Assembly (NCBI RefSeq): GCF_021347895.1
Contig: NC_067127.1
Coordinates: 37,768,916-37,832,915 of the forward strand
DNA from: Acanthochromis polyacanthus
Lineage: Eukaryota > Chordata > Actinopteri > Pomacentridae
Direction: 5' to 3'
DNA length: 64,000 nucleotides
Shown here: positions 44,711 through 59,444 of the stretch, one piece after another
Layout: each line of letters begins with the position of its first letter
Numbering within the stretch: position 1 is the stretch's first letter
Notes under the pieces: model-generated
The model's input: only the letters and a program-made list of their open reading frames with translations
What the model was told of the DNA's origin: nothing
Databases searched by the model: none
Program-made: the position numbers and the translations under genes

Positions 44711-47700
44711 TCACACTATCTCTGACACATTGGGCTGTAACTGAGAAATGTATGGCACAGGATCAACTGTCAGAGCTTCAGTAAACAATGTATCTAACCC
44801 CCTTAACAAAGACTGCATAACTTCAACTAGGGGATTTCCTAAAGATGGATATGTCAGTCTCTTAGGTCGGGTTCTTTCTCTTGTGGACCTTCTCTCCACA
44901 ATCTCTGCACGATCTGTGTCCTCTTTGTCATCCTCGTTCACATTTGAAACCAGAGAAACCCTCTCATCTCCTGCTTCCTCCAACTCTTGGCGTTCATGAG
45001 CTCTTATGGCTTTTTTCACTTCCTGAGCCTCGGCCATTATGCTTTCACATCTCTCCTCAAGTCCTTGTGGCTTGAAAGGCATGGCCTGTGGATTAAGAGT
45101 GGACTCAGGTGAAGAGTGGTTTTCAGTCAAAACTGAGACGTCCTCTGGAGAAGGATGGCTTTGCATAGCTTCATCTCTCTGCTCAGCAGGTACAGTGGTC
45201 TCCTGAGCCTGCAGGTCATCCATTTCTTCACCTTGCTCTTCTGTCACACTCTTGTCGGCTACAGGTTCGTAGTGAGGATAATAATACTCAATGACATCAC
45301 TTTCACATTCAGACTGATTCTCCTCACATTCTTCATCTCTAGAATAATCATTACCAACCACACTGTTGGGATGAGGAACCTTAGGTGGTGGTTGTTTTCT
45401 GGGTTCTGGCTGCGGCTCTGCATCTGTGGAAGGTAAAAACCCACAGGGCAGCAACAAATCTCTGTGTAACACTCTCTCTGGGCCATCAGAGTCACATGGC
45501 ACAATGACATACACAGGTAAGTCCTTCACTTGCTTTACAACTCGGTAAACAGTCTGACTCCACTTGTTGGCCAACTTGTGCTTTCCACGGATTCCTACAT
45601 TCTTTGCCAGAACACGATCTCCAGTTTCCAACTTAGACTCTCTGACTCTTTGATCAAACCGCTGCTTGTTGTGAAGAGCGCTCTTTTCGCTGTGGGCAAC
45701 TGCTATGCGATAGCTCTCTTGGAGACTCTCTCTGAGGTTTTTCACGTACTGGACATGGGACTCCTTTCTCTGTCCATCAACACAAAGTCCAAAAGCAAGG
45801 TCAATAGGTAAGTTGGGTTGCCTCCCAAACATTAGCTGATATGGTGAGTAACCAGTTGTGTCATGTTTCGTGCAGTTATACGCATGCACTAGTGGTTACA
45901 CAAAGTCTCTCCATTTCAGCTTGTCCTCTTCCTGCAGGGTGCCCAGCATGGTGAGGAGGGTCCTGTTGAATCTCTCCACAGGATTCCCACGTGGATGATA
46001 TGGCGTTGTGCGAGTTTTCTTTATTCCAAGTAGACTACAAAGCTCCTTTATGAGTGTAGACTCAAAGTCTCGTCCCTGGTCACTGTGTAACCGTTCTGGG
46101 AATCCATAATGAATAAAGAAATTATTCCACAATGCCTTTGCAACTGTTTTCGCCTTTTGATCAGGTGTTGGGACCGCTACAGCATATTTAGTGAAATGGT
46201 CAGTGATAACAAGTATGTTTTTGGTACCTCTGCTATCTGGTTCTAAAGACAGGTAATCCATACAAACTAATTCAAGGGGTCGGCTTGTTTGGATGTTCAC
46301 GAGGGGAGCGCTACGTTCAGCTCTGGCTTTCTGTCGTACACACTGCTCACATCTTTGGATTTTGTCATTTACATCAACCTGCATATGTGGCCAGTAAAAG
46401 TGGGCACGTACTAAATCCATGGTACGATCAACACCCATGTGTCCAGTGGCATCATGCAGGCCCTCTAAAGCTAAATGTCTGTAACTTTGAGGTAGAATGA
46501 GCTGATGAGAGGTCACGCCATTTACTTTTCGTGCTCTGTAGAGAACATCATCCCTCAAAACCAACTGGCCCCAAAGGCGCAACATGAGCTGAACCTCTCT
46601 GTCCTCACGTTGTCTTATTCTGTATGAGGGACGCTTACCCCCTTTAAAAAGAGAAATCACTCTGCTAATGGCTGGGTCTTTCTTTTGTTCGAGAGCCCAA
46701 TCCTGATGAGACATACAAGGCAGGGTGCATGACCCTGGCAAAAGGTCAGTATGACTGTACTCAGGTGGAATGGCACAGCTATCTACAGCTAGACACTCAA
46801 CAGAAGCGGGCACAAGAGGAGAATTAGGTTCTACCTCAAGAGAAACTTGGGTGAGATGCTTTTGACAGATGGCCTTTATCACCTCAGCTGAGACTTCTGG
46901 CTCTTCATTCTCACAAATAAACCTGGATATGTACTGCTCTACGCGGTTGTCCTCATCCACAGATGTGAGATCTGCTCCCCCTTGTGGATGAGGCCGTCTT
47001 GAAAGGCCATCTGCATCTTGATTTTTTTCTCCCAGCTCTGTACTGCACAGAAAAATCAAAAGTGGAAAGAGCAACTAACCATCGATGCCCTGCGGCATCT
47101 AGTCTAGCAGTCGTCAAAACATATGTTAAGGGGTTATTATCAGTTACGACCGTAAACTGTGCCCCATACAAATAGTCAAAAAACTTATCAGTAACTGCCC
47201 ACTTGAGGGCAAGGAACTCAAGTTTATGAGTCGGATAGCGTTTCTCACAGTTGGACAGACCCCTGCTCGCAAAAGCTATTACTCGTAACTGACCGTCCTG
47301 TTCTTGATAAAGAGCAGCACCTAATCCGTGCAAACTCGCATCAGTATGCAGAATGTAACGTTTTCTCGCGTCTGCAAAACCTAGAACTGGCGCTGTTGTG
47401 AGTTTAGAAATAAGCGTGTTAAAGGCGTCATCGCATTTCTGTGTCCATTTATCAGCAAACGGTCTCTTAGGGTCAACCGTTGGGATGGGTTTCTTTAGAT
47501 TTCCCTTCCCAAACTTTTTGGGAGGTAAATAGCCGACTGTCAGGTCATTTAGGGGTCTCGCTATTTTGGAATAGTCCCTGATAAACCTCCTATAATAACC
47601 TGCAAACCCTAAGAATGACTTCAACTCTTTAATGTTTTCAGGCTTTGGCCAGGTTGTGAGTGCTGCGATTTTTTTCTGGGTCTGTTTCAACCCCTCTCTC

Positions 47701-49297
47701 TGAAACAATGTGTCCCAGATATTTAACTGATGACCTGAAAAAACTACACTTTTCCGGGGAAAGTTTAAGCCCGAATTCTTTTAGTTTGCTGAGTACACGC
47801 ATCAAGCGTTCCTCATGCTCCTCAAGAGTTGCAGAGAAAACGATTAGGTCGTCTAAGAAGACTAGAACTTCTTTCTGGTTCAAGCTGCCCATGCACTTCT
47901 CCATTACACGTTGAAACGTGCTGGGAGCATTCGTCACCCCTTGGGGCATACGATTAAACTCCCAAAACCCCATTGGTGTTACAAACGCTGTTTTATGCTT
48001 ATCTTCCTCCTCAACTTCGACTTGGTAGTAGCCGGATTTTAAATCCATGACTGAAAACCATTTCGACCCAGTGAGCGCTGAAAAAGCTTCTTCAATATTT
48101 GGCAATGCATATGCATCTTTGATTGTCTGGTTGTTTAACTTGCGATAATCAATACATAATCTGATTGCACCGCTTTTCTTTTTGACAACCACAATAGGGG
48201 ATGCAAATGGGCTTTCTGATTCTCTGATTATGTTAGCATCGCAAAGTTCTTTCAAGTGCAGCCTAACTGCTTCACAGTCTGATGGATGGACAGGTCGAGG
48301 CCGCTGTTTGAAAGGGGTGGGATCTGAGAGACGTATACGATGCTTAACAGCTGTGGTGTGGCCATAATCTAGATCATGTGTGGCAAAAACATCTGTCATT
48401 GAACTTAGCTTCTCAGTGACCCTCTTTCTCCACTCTTCACAGAGAGGAGAATCTGTGAAGTCAAAACTCAGAGTACTGGCTGGCTCAAGTCTGCTGATGT
48501 GATGGCACTCAGCAATTGTGGTGACAATTTGAGAGTCGCTGGCTTTGCTGCTGTCTGAACCTGCAGTAGACAGTAAGGGGGAGAGTGACAAAGGTAAGCA
48601 AAGATCTGCCATGGTCTGCCTGGCTGGGACTCTGATAACATGAGCACTTTCGTTTTTCACCAGAATTGGAACTTTAAAAGAAGACTTTGCAGGAGCTGTC
48701 ATGATATAACTACAGAACATCAGACCACCAGGTAAGGCTGATGATGAGGGTTCAACCAACACAGACGCGCCTGGAGAACTGCAAACATTCCTAGCATAAC
48801 CTGTCAATGCGACCTTTTCGCCTGGCAATACTGTTACACATTTCTTGCTCAGTAGTTTCACTTTTCCAATTATTTCATTGTCCTGCTCAATGTTTTGTCT
48901 GTTGTACATTGTTTTGATCAAAGGGGCGGTAGTACACTGCACCTGGTTGCCACTGACATTGGTTTCTTCATAAGCCTGATGGATTCTATAAAGCACATCC
49001 AAAACATTTGTTCCGACCAGCACTGGAACATCTTTGTTTGTTCTACAATCAGGTACAACAAGAGCCAACGTGGACATTTGTTCAGGCTTTCCAGTTATTT
49101 CTTCTGGGAAGAAAATGCTCAACTCTATGTAACCTAAATAAGGCACTGCTTGGCCAGCTGCACCCTCGATGTCTAGGATTTTCTGCAATGGCTGGATTGT
49201 CCGCGACGGCAGATGGAGCCTGTGAAAAGACTCTGACACTGTTGTCACCTGCGAACCTGAGTCGAGTAAACAGGTGCAGGAAACACCATCAGCAGTT
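44711..49297 (-). pseudogene. Gypsy pol: protease, RT, RNase H, integrase (broken)
   Basis: Polyprotein for copying and integrating the element. In minus-strand order: aspartic protease with LLDSG at about 49260; RT with LCIDYRKLN at about 48150 and the FLDDL catalytic motif at about 47850; RNase H with HTDAS at about 47340 and TDNNPLTYV at about 47130. Integrase follows with an HHCC zinc finger at about 46340-46440, a DDE triad (MDYLSL at about 46260, HSDQGRDF at about 46075, NPVERFNR at about 45975) and a GPY/F-type tail near 45500. The breaks are one frameshift near 47690, one near 47040, and an in-frame TAA at 45896-45898. The acidic C-terminal extension (44711-45400) has no recognised domain and no chromodomain. 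The 5' side is separated from gag by the LINE. Confidence 0.9.
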
Positions 49298-49312
49298 AAG
49301 GTGGCAAGGCGC
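49298..49312. repeat. LINE target-site duplication, left copy
   Basis: AAGGTGGCAAGGCGC, identical to 56207-56221. It lies in the protease coding part of the Gypsy element. Confidence 0.95.
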
Positions 49313-49475
49313 GGGGAGATCACTAGGGGCGCTTGACGAAGATGGCGGCTTGAACAGTTGCTCTGTGACCCTTCGCCGAAAATATATTTTATGACAGATC
49401 CATTCGTCTGATTTTATGCTACACGTCGTGGTTTTTGCCTTTTTAACCACTTGGTAGTCGGCCTGACCAATCTCA

Positions 49476-50387
49476 ATGTCTATACGTGAAACAAGGAAGA
49501 CTCCACGGCACAATCTAACATCCGCGCAACAAGCTAAAGCTAAAGCTAGCAAGAAGATGGATGACTACATTAGCAAAGCCTCAGACGAGGGATCCATGGC
49601 TACATCAAGTCCTACTGCCAATGGTGAGGGACAGATACCGCTGGGTTTCCTGTTCACTGAAATAAAGGCTATACGGGAGTCGACGACGAACATCGAGCAA
49701 GACACCAAGCAAATTAAGGCCACTGTCGGGGAAATCGAAGGGAGGATAGGTGCGCTGAGCGCCCGTATGGATGAGGCGGAGGAAAGAGTTGCTGTATTAG
49801 AAACAAATGCAGACACGACTGACCAACAACTTACCACACTCCGTGAGGAACTACAAAAAATGCAAAACCACCTCGAAGATTTAGACAACAGAGGACGCCG
49901 CTGTAACATTAAAATACTGGGCATACCTGAGTTGCAAGAGGGGAATGATATGATTACCTTTCTTCAGAAGGAGATTCCCGTTATGCTGGATCACCAGTTC
50001 ACCGGCGCATTGGAAATACAGCGGGCACACCGTATACCGACCGGAGCGCCGAGACGCAGCCAGGGACAGAGAGAGCGACCCCGGCCAGTGATGGTGAATA
50101 TGCTCCGATTCCAGCACAAGGAGGAAATACTTCGTGCCGCCCGAGATAAGAGAGAGATCAAGTGGTGTGGTGTAAGCATAATGTTCTTCCCGGATTATTC
50201 CAGGCGTACAATGGAGCGTCGCATTGCTTTTAACAGAGTAAAAGCTGAACTGAAAGCGATGAAAGTCGAGTATGCGCTCCGTTTCCCCGCCACTTTGGAG
50301 ATAAGACACAATGGATTCCGCCACCGGTTTTCTTCACCGGAGGACGCCTCGAAGTTTATTGCGAAAAAGTTTCCCAAGGACAAATAA
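49476..50387 (+). CDS. LINE ORF1 protein (L1 ORF1p-like), 303 aa
   Basis: Nucleic-acid-binding chaperone that packages LINE RNA, as known for L1 ORF1p. The frame is open from ATG 49476 to the stop at 50385-50387. It has a polar basic N-terminus; a coiled coil at about residues 60-135 (heptads in IEQDTKQIKATVGEIEGRI and VAVLETNADTTDQQLTTL); the RRM-like core beginning DNRGRRCNIKILGIPE at about 137-152; and a C-terminal domain with FFPDYSRRTMERR and LRFPATLEIRHNG. No break is visible, unlike ORF2. Codon use and context mark it as transposon, not host gene. Confidence 0.88.
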   Translation: MSIRETRKTPRHNLTSAQQAKAKASKKMDDYISKASDEGSMATSSPTANGEGQIPLGFLFTEIKAIRESTTNIEQDTKQIKATVGEIEGRIGALSARMDEAEERVAVLETNADTTDQQLTTLREELQKMQNHLEDLDNRGRRCNIKILGIPELQEGNDMITFLQKEIPVMLDHQFTGALEIQRAHRIPTGAPRRSQGQRERPRPVMVNMLRFQHKEEILRAARDKREIKWCGVSIMFFPDYSRRTMERRIAFNRVKAELKAMKVEYALRFPATLEIRHNGFRHRFSSPEDASKFIAKKFPKDK

Positions 50388-50795
50388 CCAGACAGCGGTT
50401 ACTTTGATGTAAGTCCGGATCTGTTATTCTCTCAATGGTAACGACCTTATTAGATTGGCGTTGGGTCACTAAGCCAAGTGCCAGTGATCATACAAGGTTT
50501 TACCAAGATGGCACATCTGTGCCTTGTTTTGTTTTTTTCTGTGCCCCAGCCATGTTCTGCGGGGCTGGTTCTGTGTTTGTTTGTGTGTGTTTTGAATGTT
50601 TATGGTTATTTTCTTTTTTCACCACACCCGACCAGATTTGTTTGTTGTGTATTCATTTGTAACACTGGTTTTAAAAATATCTTCACGAGTGATGTAGCAA
50701 ATTTAAAATTAGCCAGTTGGAATGTTAAGGGATTAAATAATGTCATAAAGAAAAAGAAAATTATAACATACTTAAAATCATCAAAGGTAGATATA

Positions 50796-52424
<1,629 letters not shown>

Positions 52425-55400
52425 TAGCTTTTGTCCAGGAAACCCATTTAACCAAATCAGAGTCATTGAAACTTAGAGGAACATGGATAGGAAAAGTATT
52501 TTCAAGCCCTGGAACAGGCAAAAGCAGAGGGGTGTCTATTATAATTCAAAAAAATGTTACCTTTACTGAGACTGAGGTATTATTGGATCGAGATGGCCGA
52601 TATGTTTTAGTCAGAGGACAACTGTTTGACACACCAATTGTCCTGTGCAATATTTACGCACCTAATTCTGATAGACCAGACTTTTTTCATAACTTGTCAC
52701 AACTACTTCTTGAATCAGGGAATGCCCAAATTATTCTGGGTGGGGACTTTAATCAAATTCTGGATAGGGACCTTGACAGATCACTTCCACGTAGCAATGT
52801 GGTGAGTAAGTCGGCAATGGCTATCAAGCAGCTGGCTACAGATTTAGGACTCCAAGATATTTGGAGACTAATGCATCCAAATAGTCGAGATTATTCATTC
52901 TTCTCACCGCCCCATAATGTCTATACGAGGATTGACTATTTTCTCATATCTGAAACCTTAGCAAATAATTCATTAGATTCTAAAATAGGCAATATTGCAC
53001 TTTCCGACCATGCACCCATTTTTCTTTGCCTTAGCAACCTGTCACAGACTCCAAGAAGCCGTAGATGGCGCTTGAATGTATCCTTGCTTAAAGATACTAA
53101 ATTTAAAAATTTAATTAGAGACGAAATAAAAAATTTTAAAGAGTCAAACAAAATGGAAGATACTACTTTGGCCAATTGGTGGGATACTTTGAAGGTATTT
53201 CTAAGGTGTAAAATTATCTCATATGCATCCTTTAAAAAAAAGGAGGCCAATAAGAACATCTCTGCCTTGGAAGCCGAGCTTAAGGACCTTGAATCTCTAC
53301 ACTCTCAAACCAAAAATAGATCAATGCTGAACAAAATTATTAGTACCAAATACAAACTAAACACATTGTACAATAACAAGGCAGAATATGCTCTGTTTCG
53401 AACAAATCAGGCATATTGGGAAATGGGCGAAAAGCCGGGTCGTCTCTTAGCTTACCGCCTTAAGCAATTAAACAGCATGAATCATATTCCAGGAATACGA
53501 AAATCAGATGGCTCTGTCTCAACTTCATCTAAACAAATAAATGATAGATTTAAAGAATTTTACAATAATCTATATTCCTCACAAGGAACTTTAGATGATC
53601 TAAAATTTGAAACGTTTTTTGCAACCCTTAACCTGCCTCAGCTTTCTGTGAAGGATCAGGAATTCTTAGAAGCTCCACTGAAAGTGGAGGAAATCTCTCG
53701 GGCAATTATAAGCATGCCACCGAACAAGGCCCCAGGTTTAGACGGTTTGCCTTTGGATTTCTACGAAACATTTGAGGACCTTCTGAGTCCACTGTTGCTC
53801 AATGTCTATAAAGAAGCCTTTGAGCTAGGTACATTACCAAAATCAATGCATTCGGCTTTAATTACTTTGATTCATAAAAAGGAGAAAGATGCTTTGGATC
53901 CAAGTGGCTATCGCCCTATCTCATTACTGAATGGTGATCAAAAAATACTGGCAAAGGTGTTAGCAAGTCGCTTGAAAATGGTTATTGGAACAATAATACA
54001 TCAAGATCAGTCTGGCTTTATCCCAAATCGATATGGTTCGGATAACATCAGGAGACTTGTCAATCTACAACATTGTGTATATGAGTCAACAAATCCTACT
54101 ATTGCTTTGTCATTAGACGCGGCTAAAGCCTTTGATTGTGTCGAATGGGACTATTTGTTTAAAGCATTGGCCAAGTTTGGCTTCGGTGATCATTTTATTA
54201 CATGGATAAGAACTTTATATGACACGCCCAGTGCCTGTGTTTTGACAAATGGCCTAATGTCTGAACTGTTCCATCTACAGAGATCTACCAGACAGGGATG
54301 CCCACTGAGCCCTGGCCTATTTGTGTTGGCATTAGAACCATTAGCACAAAAATTAAGAAACAACACAAATATTCATGTTATAACTGTGGGTAATATGCAC
54401 CATAAACTTCTGCTATACGCAGATGATATGCTGGTATTTGTAACAAAACCTGAAACATCAATCCCAGTTCTATTAGATTGTATTGAAGATTTTACTTTGA
54501 TATCTGGATACCGTGTTAATTGGGATAAATCAGAAGCAATGCCTATGTCTGGACATTGTCCATCTTCTTTATTCAACAAATGGAAATTTCATTGGTCACC
54601 TGAAAGTATTACGTATTTAGGGATACAGATAACATCTGATTATAATGATATGGTTAAAAGGAACATGGACCCCTTATTAGAAAAATTAAGATAGATTTTG
54701 GTAGATGGTCTAAAATTCACTTATCATTGTGGGGGAAAATCAATTCAATAAGAATGATGATTGCACCTGTTGTATTTTATTTTTTGACTAATATTCCCAC
54801 TTATATCCAAGATTCTTTTTTAAAGAATTGGATTCCTTGATTCTAGATTTTCTTTGGGGCAAATCACACCATCGGTTAAGTCTTAAAAAATTACAAACAA
54901 GTGCTGAAAGAGGGGGTTTCACACTGCCTAATTTTAAATGGTACTATTGGACTTTAAGTGTGAAACAAATGAGAGTGTGGTTGCCTGATTCAAACATGTC
55001 TGATAAACCTATTTGGTTCCAGCTAGAGTGTAAGGCTAATGATGGCAAATCCCCGTGGTTAAATTTATTTGGGGTGAAAACTAAAACACAAAGGGAGCAT
55101 CCTATAATATCTGCAGCCAAAACAATTTGGATTAAATTGCACAGAACAGGACGTTGGGACTTTTACAGGTCGCCATTGTCTCCTTTATGGGACAATCCTA
55201 AAATTTTAATTGGGGAAAAATCTGTTAATTGGCCACAGTGGCGTAAACAGGGAATTATCACTGTGCAAAATTTATTCGATGTAAAGACGAACTGTTTTCT
55301 TAGTTTTGACCAAGTTGTTGATAAATATAATCTGTCACATAATCAGTTTTGGAGGTATGTCCAATTGCGAAGCGCACTATCTAAATGGATAGGACGCCCT

Positions 55401-56206
55401 CTTGGTTGCCCTCCTGGTAGCCCTGTAGAAGCCTTGCTTCGCAAATCATTAATTAGGAAAGGGATTACCTCAAAAATATATAAATTACTTCTGGACCAAA
55501 TATCTGACCCATTATCCAAAGTAAAAAAATATTGGGCCGAGGAGCTTCCTTTGGACATATCTCAAGATGATTGGGAATCTTGTTTGCATAACACCAATAC
55601 AATGTATAAAGAGATAGGCAACAGATTTATTCATCTCAAGATAATTCACAGATGGCATCGAACTCCTCAACAGCTCCACAAATGGAACTTGATTCCCACA
55701 GACACCTGCTGGAGATGTGGTGAGCATGGTGGATCAATTTTTCATATCCTCTGGAGCTGCCCAGCGCTTCAAGACTGGTGGAAGAATAATGTGGAGATTA
55801 TCTATAAAGTCTTAAAAAAGAGATTTTCCATTTCACCCAAGCTTTCAGTCTTGGGCTCAACTTTGGAACTTCCAGACTCCCAATTTTCGCCCTTTGAAAA
55901 GAGATGGATTATCCTTGCTCTCACAACAGCAAAACGTGTTTTGTTAAGACATTGGATGAAAAAGCAACCTCCACCTTATGGAGGCTCAATACGATGGCGA
56001 AATTAGCCTCTTACGAAAAAGTAACTTATGGTCTCCTTAATAAGCTGCATCATTATGACTACACTTGGTCAGCCTTCACCAACTGGTTAACAGTACCATG
56101 TGTTGATTGAATATATCCAGGTCGGTGTGGTGTTTTGTTTTGTTCTATTTGTATGTCTACATTTTGTTTTTAAAGAAAAAATAATAAAATGTGCATTGCA
56201 AAAAAA

Positions 56207-56221
56207 AAGGTGGCAAGGCGC
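56207..56221. repeat. LINE target-site duplication, right copy
   Basis: Identical to 49298-49312, directly after the A-run of the LINE. Confidence 0.95.
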
Positions 56222-57962
56222 TTTGATCCCACCAGTGCTGTCAAAAGAGCTTTATCTGACAGCCCTGGTAGTGACTGACTCATATTATTGGCTTCGGCGT
56301 GTCTCTGACTGTGCATAGAACTCTGTGCTGGATGGGGACTCTGTTCTGTCTGGGCCTCAGTGTGTCCCGCTACTGAAACCCGGTCCAGTTTAAAGCCTGA
56401 CCATTTCTGGCCCTCCACTCCTGCTGCTTAGCTTTCAGTTCTTTGTATTTCTTGTCAACCAGATCTTTGTTGGGAACATTCTCACATTGTCTGGCAATGT
56501 GGCCATTTTCTCCACACTTGAAACAAAACCAAGGTTTTGGTTGCGGTCTTTAAGCTTGTTGGTGGACTTGGACATCAGCTGTTACTGTGGATGACTCAGG
56601 AACTGTAGTTGTCTTCTCTTCATGTTTTTTCCTTCTCTGAGCTCTCTTTTCTGTCAGCTGTGTCTGTAACTCTGATACTTGTCTTCTTAAGCTCTCTGTT
56701 TCTGCAATATATTTCTGTAGAATGTCGGTGTTAAGCTCATCTTTGGGGGTAGCTTCTGCAACATACTGAAAGTGCATGGTAGGTTTCACCTTTGAGCTCC
56801 CAAAATGGCGTTGCATCCTATCCATCTTTACTGCTCTCCTTTCTTCTTCTGTTCTCAGCTGAAGGAGGAGTTCAGAGAAATCTGGTGGTAAGTCAGTTTT
56901 TATCTTTTGCTGGAGAGTCAAAAGCAAAGTCTGATCCCAGCACCCACGAGTGAACTGTTTAAATAGCTGTCTGTTTGCATTTGCTTCACTTGCACCTCCT
57001 CTTCTTATTGCAGTGTTGAGAAGTGCTTGCAACCTCTGCAGATATTCGGAGGCCTTTTCACCTGATTCCTGATGAGTGTTAAGAAATTTGGCAAAAATTT
57101 CCTCACCATCATCAACAAGTCCATATGCTGACTGGAGAAGCCTCACATAGTCTTTTGGGGATGAACCGGGTCCAAGTTGTCTAACAATGTCTGAAGCAGG
57201 TGACAGTAGACTCTCTAGTATCATCCTTCGTAGCATGTCGCTAGGCAGGCCATCCTGGAACATAAGTTCAACATGTAAACTCCAAGTCTCAAAGTCTACT
57301 TCACCAGGTGGCTTGGGCACTCTGCCTGAGAAGGACCGTAGTCGCTTGGGGGATTGGCTTGAAGTGGAAGCTTCATTCTTGATAACATGCTCTACTATTA
57401 TACGTTGGACATCTGGAGGGTTGAGTACATTGTTGTCCAGTACTCCTGGAGTAACTCCCACAGACCGTTTTTTAGGTTTTATTGTCTTGTTAAGTGGTCT
57501 TGAAGTGGTTCTGACTGGGGACACCTGAGGCTTACTTGTTGGGAGAACTGATGCAAAAGATTCCAAACCACCACTCGACCTACTTTTCTCAGAACCTGAG
57601 CTATCTGTCCCACTAGAATCTGATTCATCTGGAATTGGTGCGTTGAGTACTGGTTCGGATGTATTAGAGGGCTTACTAGCTGAAGCAACAAGTTTATCAA
57701 TGCTGTCTAAACACCACTTTAGAGAGGGATCTTTGGCAGTGGCGATCTCAAAAGGAAATTTGGCTGCAAGGTGTGTTGCGACTTCTTCAGACTCAAACTC
57801 TATCACAACCTGCTCTGGATTTACACGAACAATCTTCCTGATCCCCCCATGTTCTTCTAGAACCTCTGTAACTTCATCATTTGTATCATCATCAGTGACA
57901 CCTAACACAAGAACTGACCTTTTTGTGTCAAAATCTCACTCAGTACCAGCAGAAGTAGCCAT
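56222..57962 (-). pseudogene. Gypsy gag, PNMA-like, with CCHC zinc knuckle (broken)
   Basis: Structural Gag of the retroelement. An ATG at 57962 is followed eight codons later by an in-frame TGA (57936-57938). The long frame 56550-57908 then carries an N-terminal region like that of PNMA proteins (GVTDDDTNDEVTEVLEEHGG). A Ser/Pro linker follows, then a capsid-like domain (FETWSLHVELMFQDG, ILESLLSPASDIVRQLG, FLNTHQESGEKASEYLQRL) and a coiled segment (ETESLRRQVSELQTQL). A TAA ends it at 56550-56552. The nucleocapsid CCHC motif CFKCGENGHIARQC lies in phase just after (about 56480-56525). The region runs up to the LINE insertion. PNMA and ZCCHC12/18 host genes are known to derive from such gags. 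Confidence 0.85.
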
Positions 57963-58050
57963 AGTTATTTCTGATGCAGTCTTTAAAACAGCAAAATGCT
58001 AGTTTGGCTCGAGTTTTACTTAAAATCCTCCTGGCTGGCTCGCCACAAGA

Positions 58051-59402
58051 TGTACCGTGATGTGACAGCGATACCAAAGGTTATTCACCTGTGAAACCGT
58101 GTAACATCAGTATCTAAATCTAGATTCATAAAGGAGGATTAATAAGTAAAACAAGACCAGGATTCGTTTGAAAGAACTGGGTGCATTTAATAACAAAGGA
58201 TGTCTCTCTTAGCGCTGATTCACCTGCTAAGCTCGGCTTTAACAGAAAGAAAATAAAAAAGTAAAGTACTGTGCATCACATTCGGCAAGGAAATGAATTC
58301 ATCTCTGTTCCTCCAGAGAGGTTTGAGCACATAGGAATAAAGATAATCAACAAAATAAAACTTACTGTACCCAGGTACAACTGTAACTTTTTCCTCTTTA
58401 CTACACAGTAGGTTTTATAAACAAAATAAACAAATTCCAGTTATATTTCCTTTCCCCAAAGAAGCTTCTTAAGTTATTTAGTCAAGTCAAAAGAAATAAA
58501 AAGTCAGTCAGAATTTCTTCCACAGAAGTTCAGTTTCAGTCATTTCAGTTTCTGTTTTCCCATATGTTTCTTTTCTTGTGTGGAAATCTTATCTGTCCTC
58601 CAATCGAAGTTCAGATCCAGTCCACAGAGCGGCTCTTCCCGTAGTTATGGCAACGACCGGAACACCTCCAATGCCTCGAAAACCGCCCTGTCGCCGTTTC
58701 CTCCACGTAGATATCAGGCACAAAAAAAACAACCTACACGGCATATAATTAGGCTTGTTAAGTCCATATATTCCCTCAATACATTCAACATCAGTAAATT
58801 TCCGCTATTTTCTCTCCAGTAACACAATCATAACACAATGCACATGCTCTTAAAAGAAGTACAACATAAAAGACAATCCACTTATCATTACAGCATTTCA
58901 GATTACTTGCACATAAAAACAGTGATAAGCATTTTTCAACATCACTCATTTCTTATTTCTCCGATTGTTTTTTTTCCTTTTACCCGTCAGTCACATCGTT
59001 GCAGTGAACAAAAGCTAGCAAAGTTTCAAGCTAACGCTGAGCTAACAGAAGTAACTCACCGGAGAATAGACACAAAGACACATCAAATATCCATCTGCTT
59101 CCGTCCTTTGATAACAGGCGTAGTTTCAAAAATATCAACTTCTGAACCAAAAGAACAAAAAATAGTGAATTTCGTCGACTTATTCAGTTTCCCCACACAG
59201 AAAACAATGAGCTTTTCTCGCTTCTTGTAACGTTCGTCTCGTTTTTTTCTTCTCCTACTTCCTGTTTCTCTCCCGTCCGCCACAGTCCTCCCAGACTCAT
59301 CAGGGAGCGACAGGCGCCACCTTGTGGTGGATATAACACCATTACAAGCAAAAGCACAACTCCTGAACAATTAAAATGTGTGTTACATTCATGGGTGCTA
59401 CA
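58051..59402 (-). repeat. Gypsy 5' LTR (1352 bp)
   Basis: Plus-strand ends are TGTACCGTGATG and GGGTGCTACA. It is 5' because gag begins next to it on the minus strand. The adjoining leader reads tcttgtggcgagccagccag on the minus strand; tggcgagccagcc is a possible tRNA primer-binding site a few bases from the LTR, tRNA not identified. Confidence 0.95.
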
Positions 59403-59444
59403 TTAGCATCACCATCAGTAAACGCAGCAGAAGCTGGTAGATGT

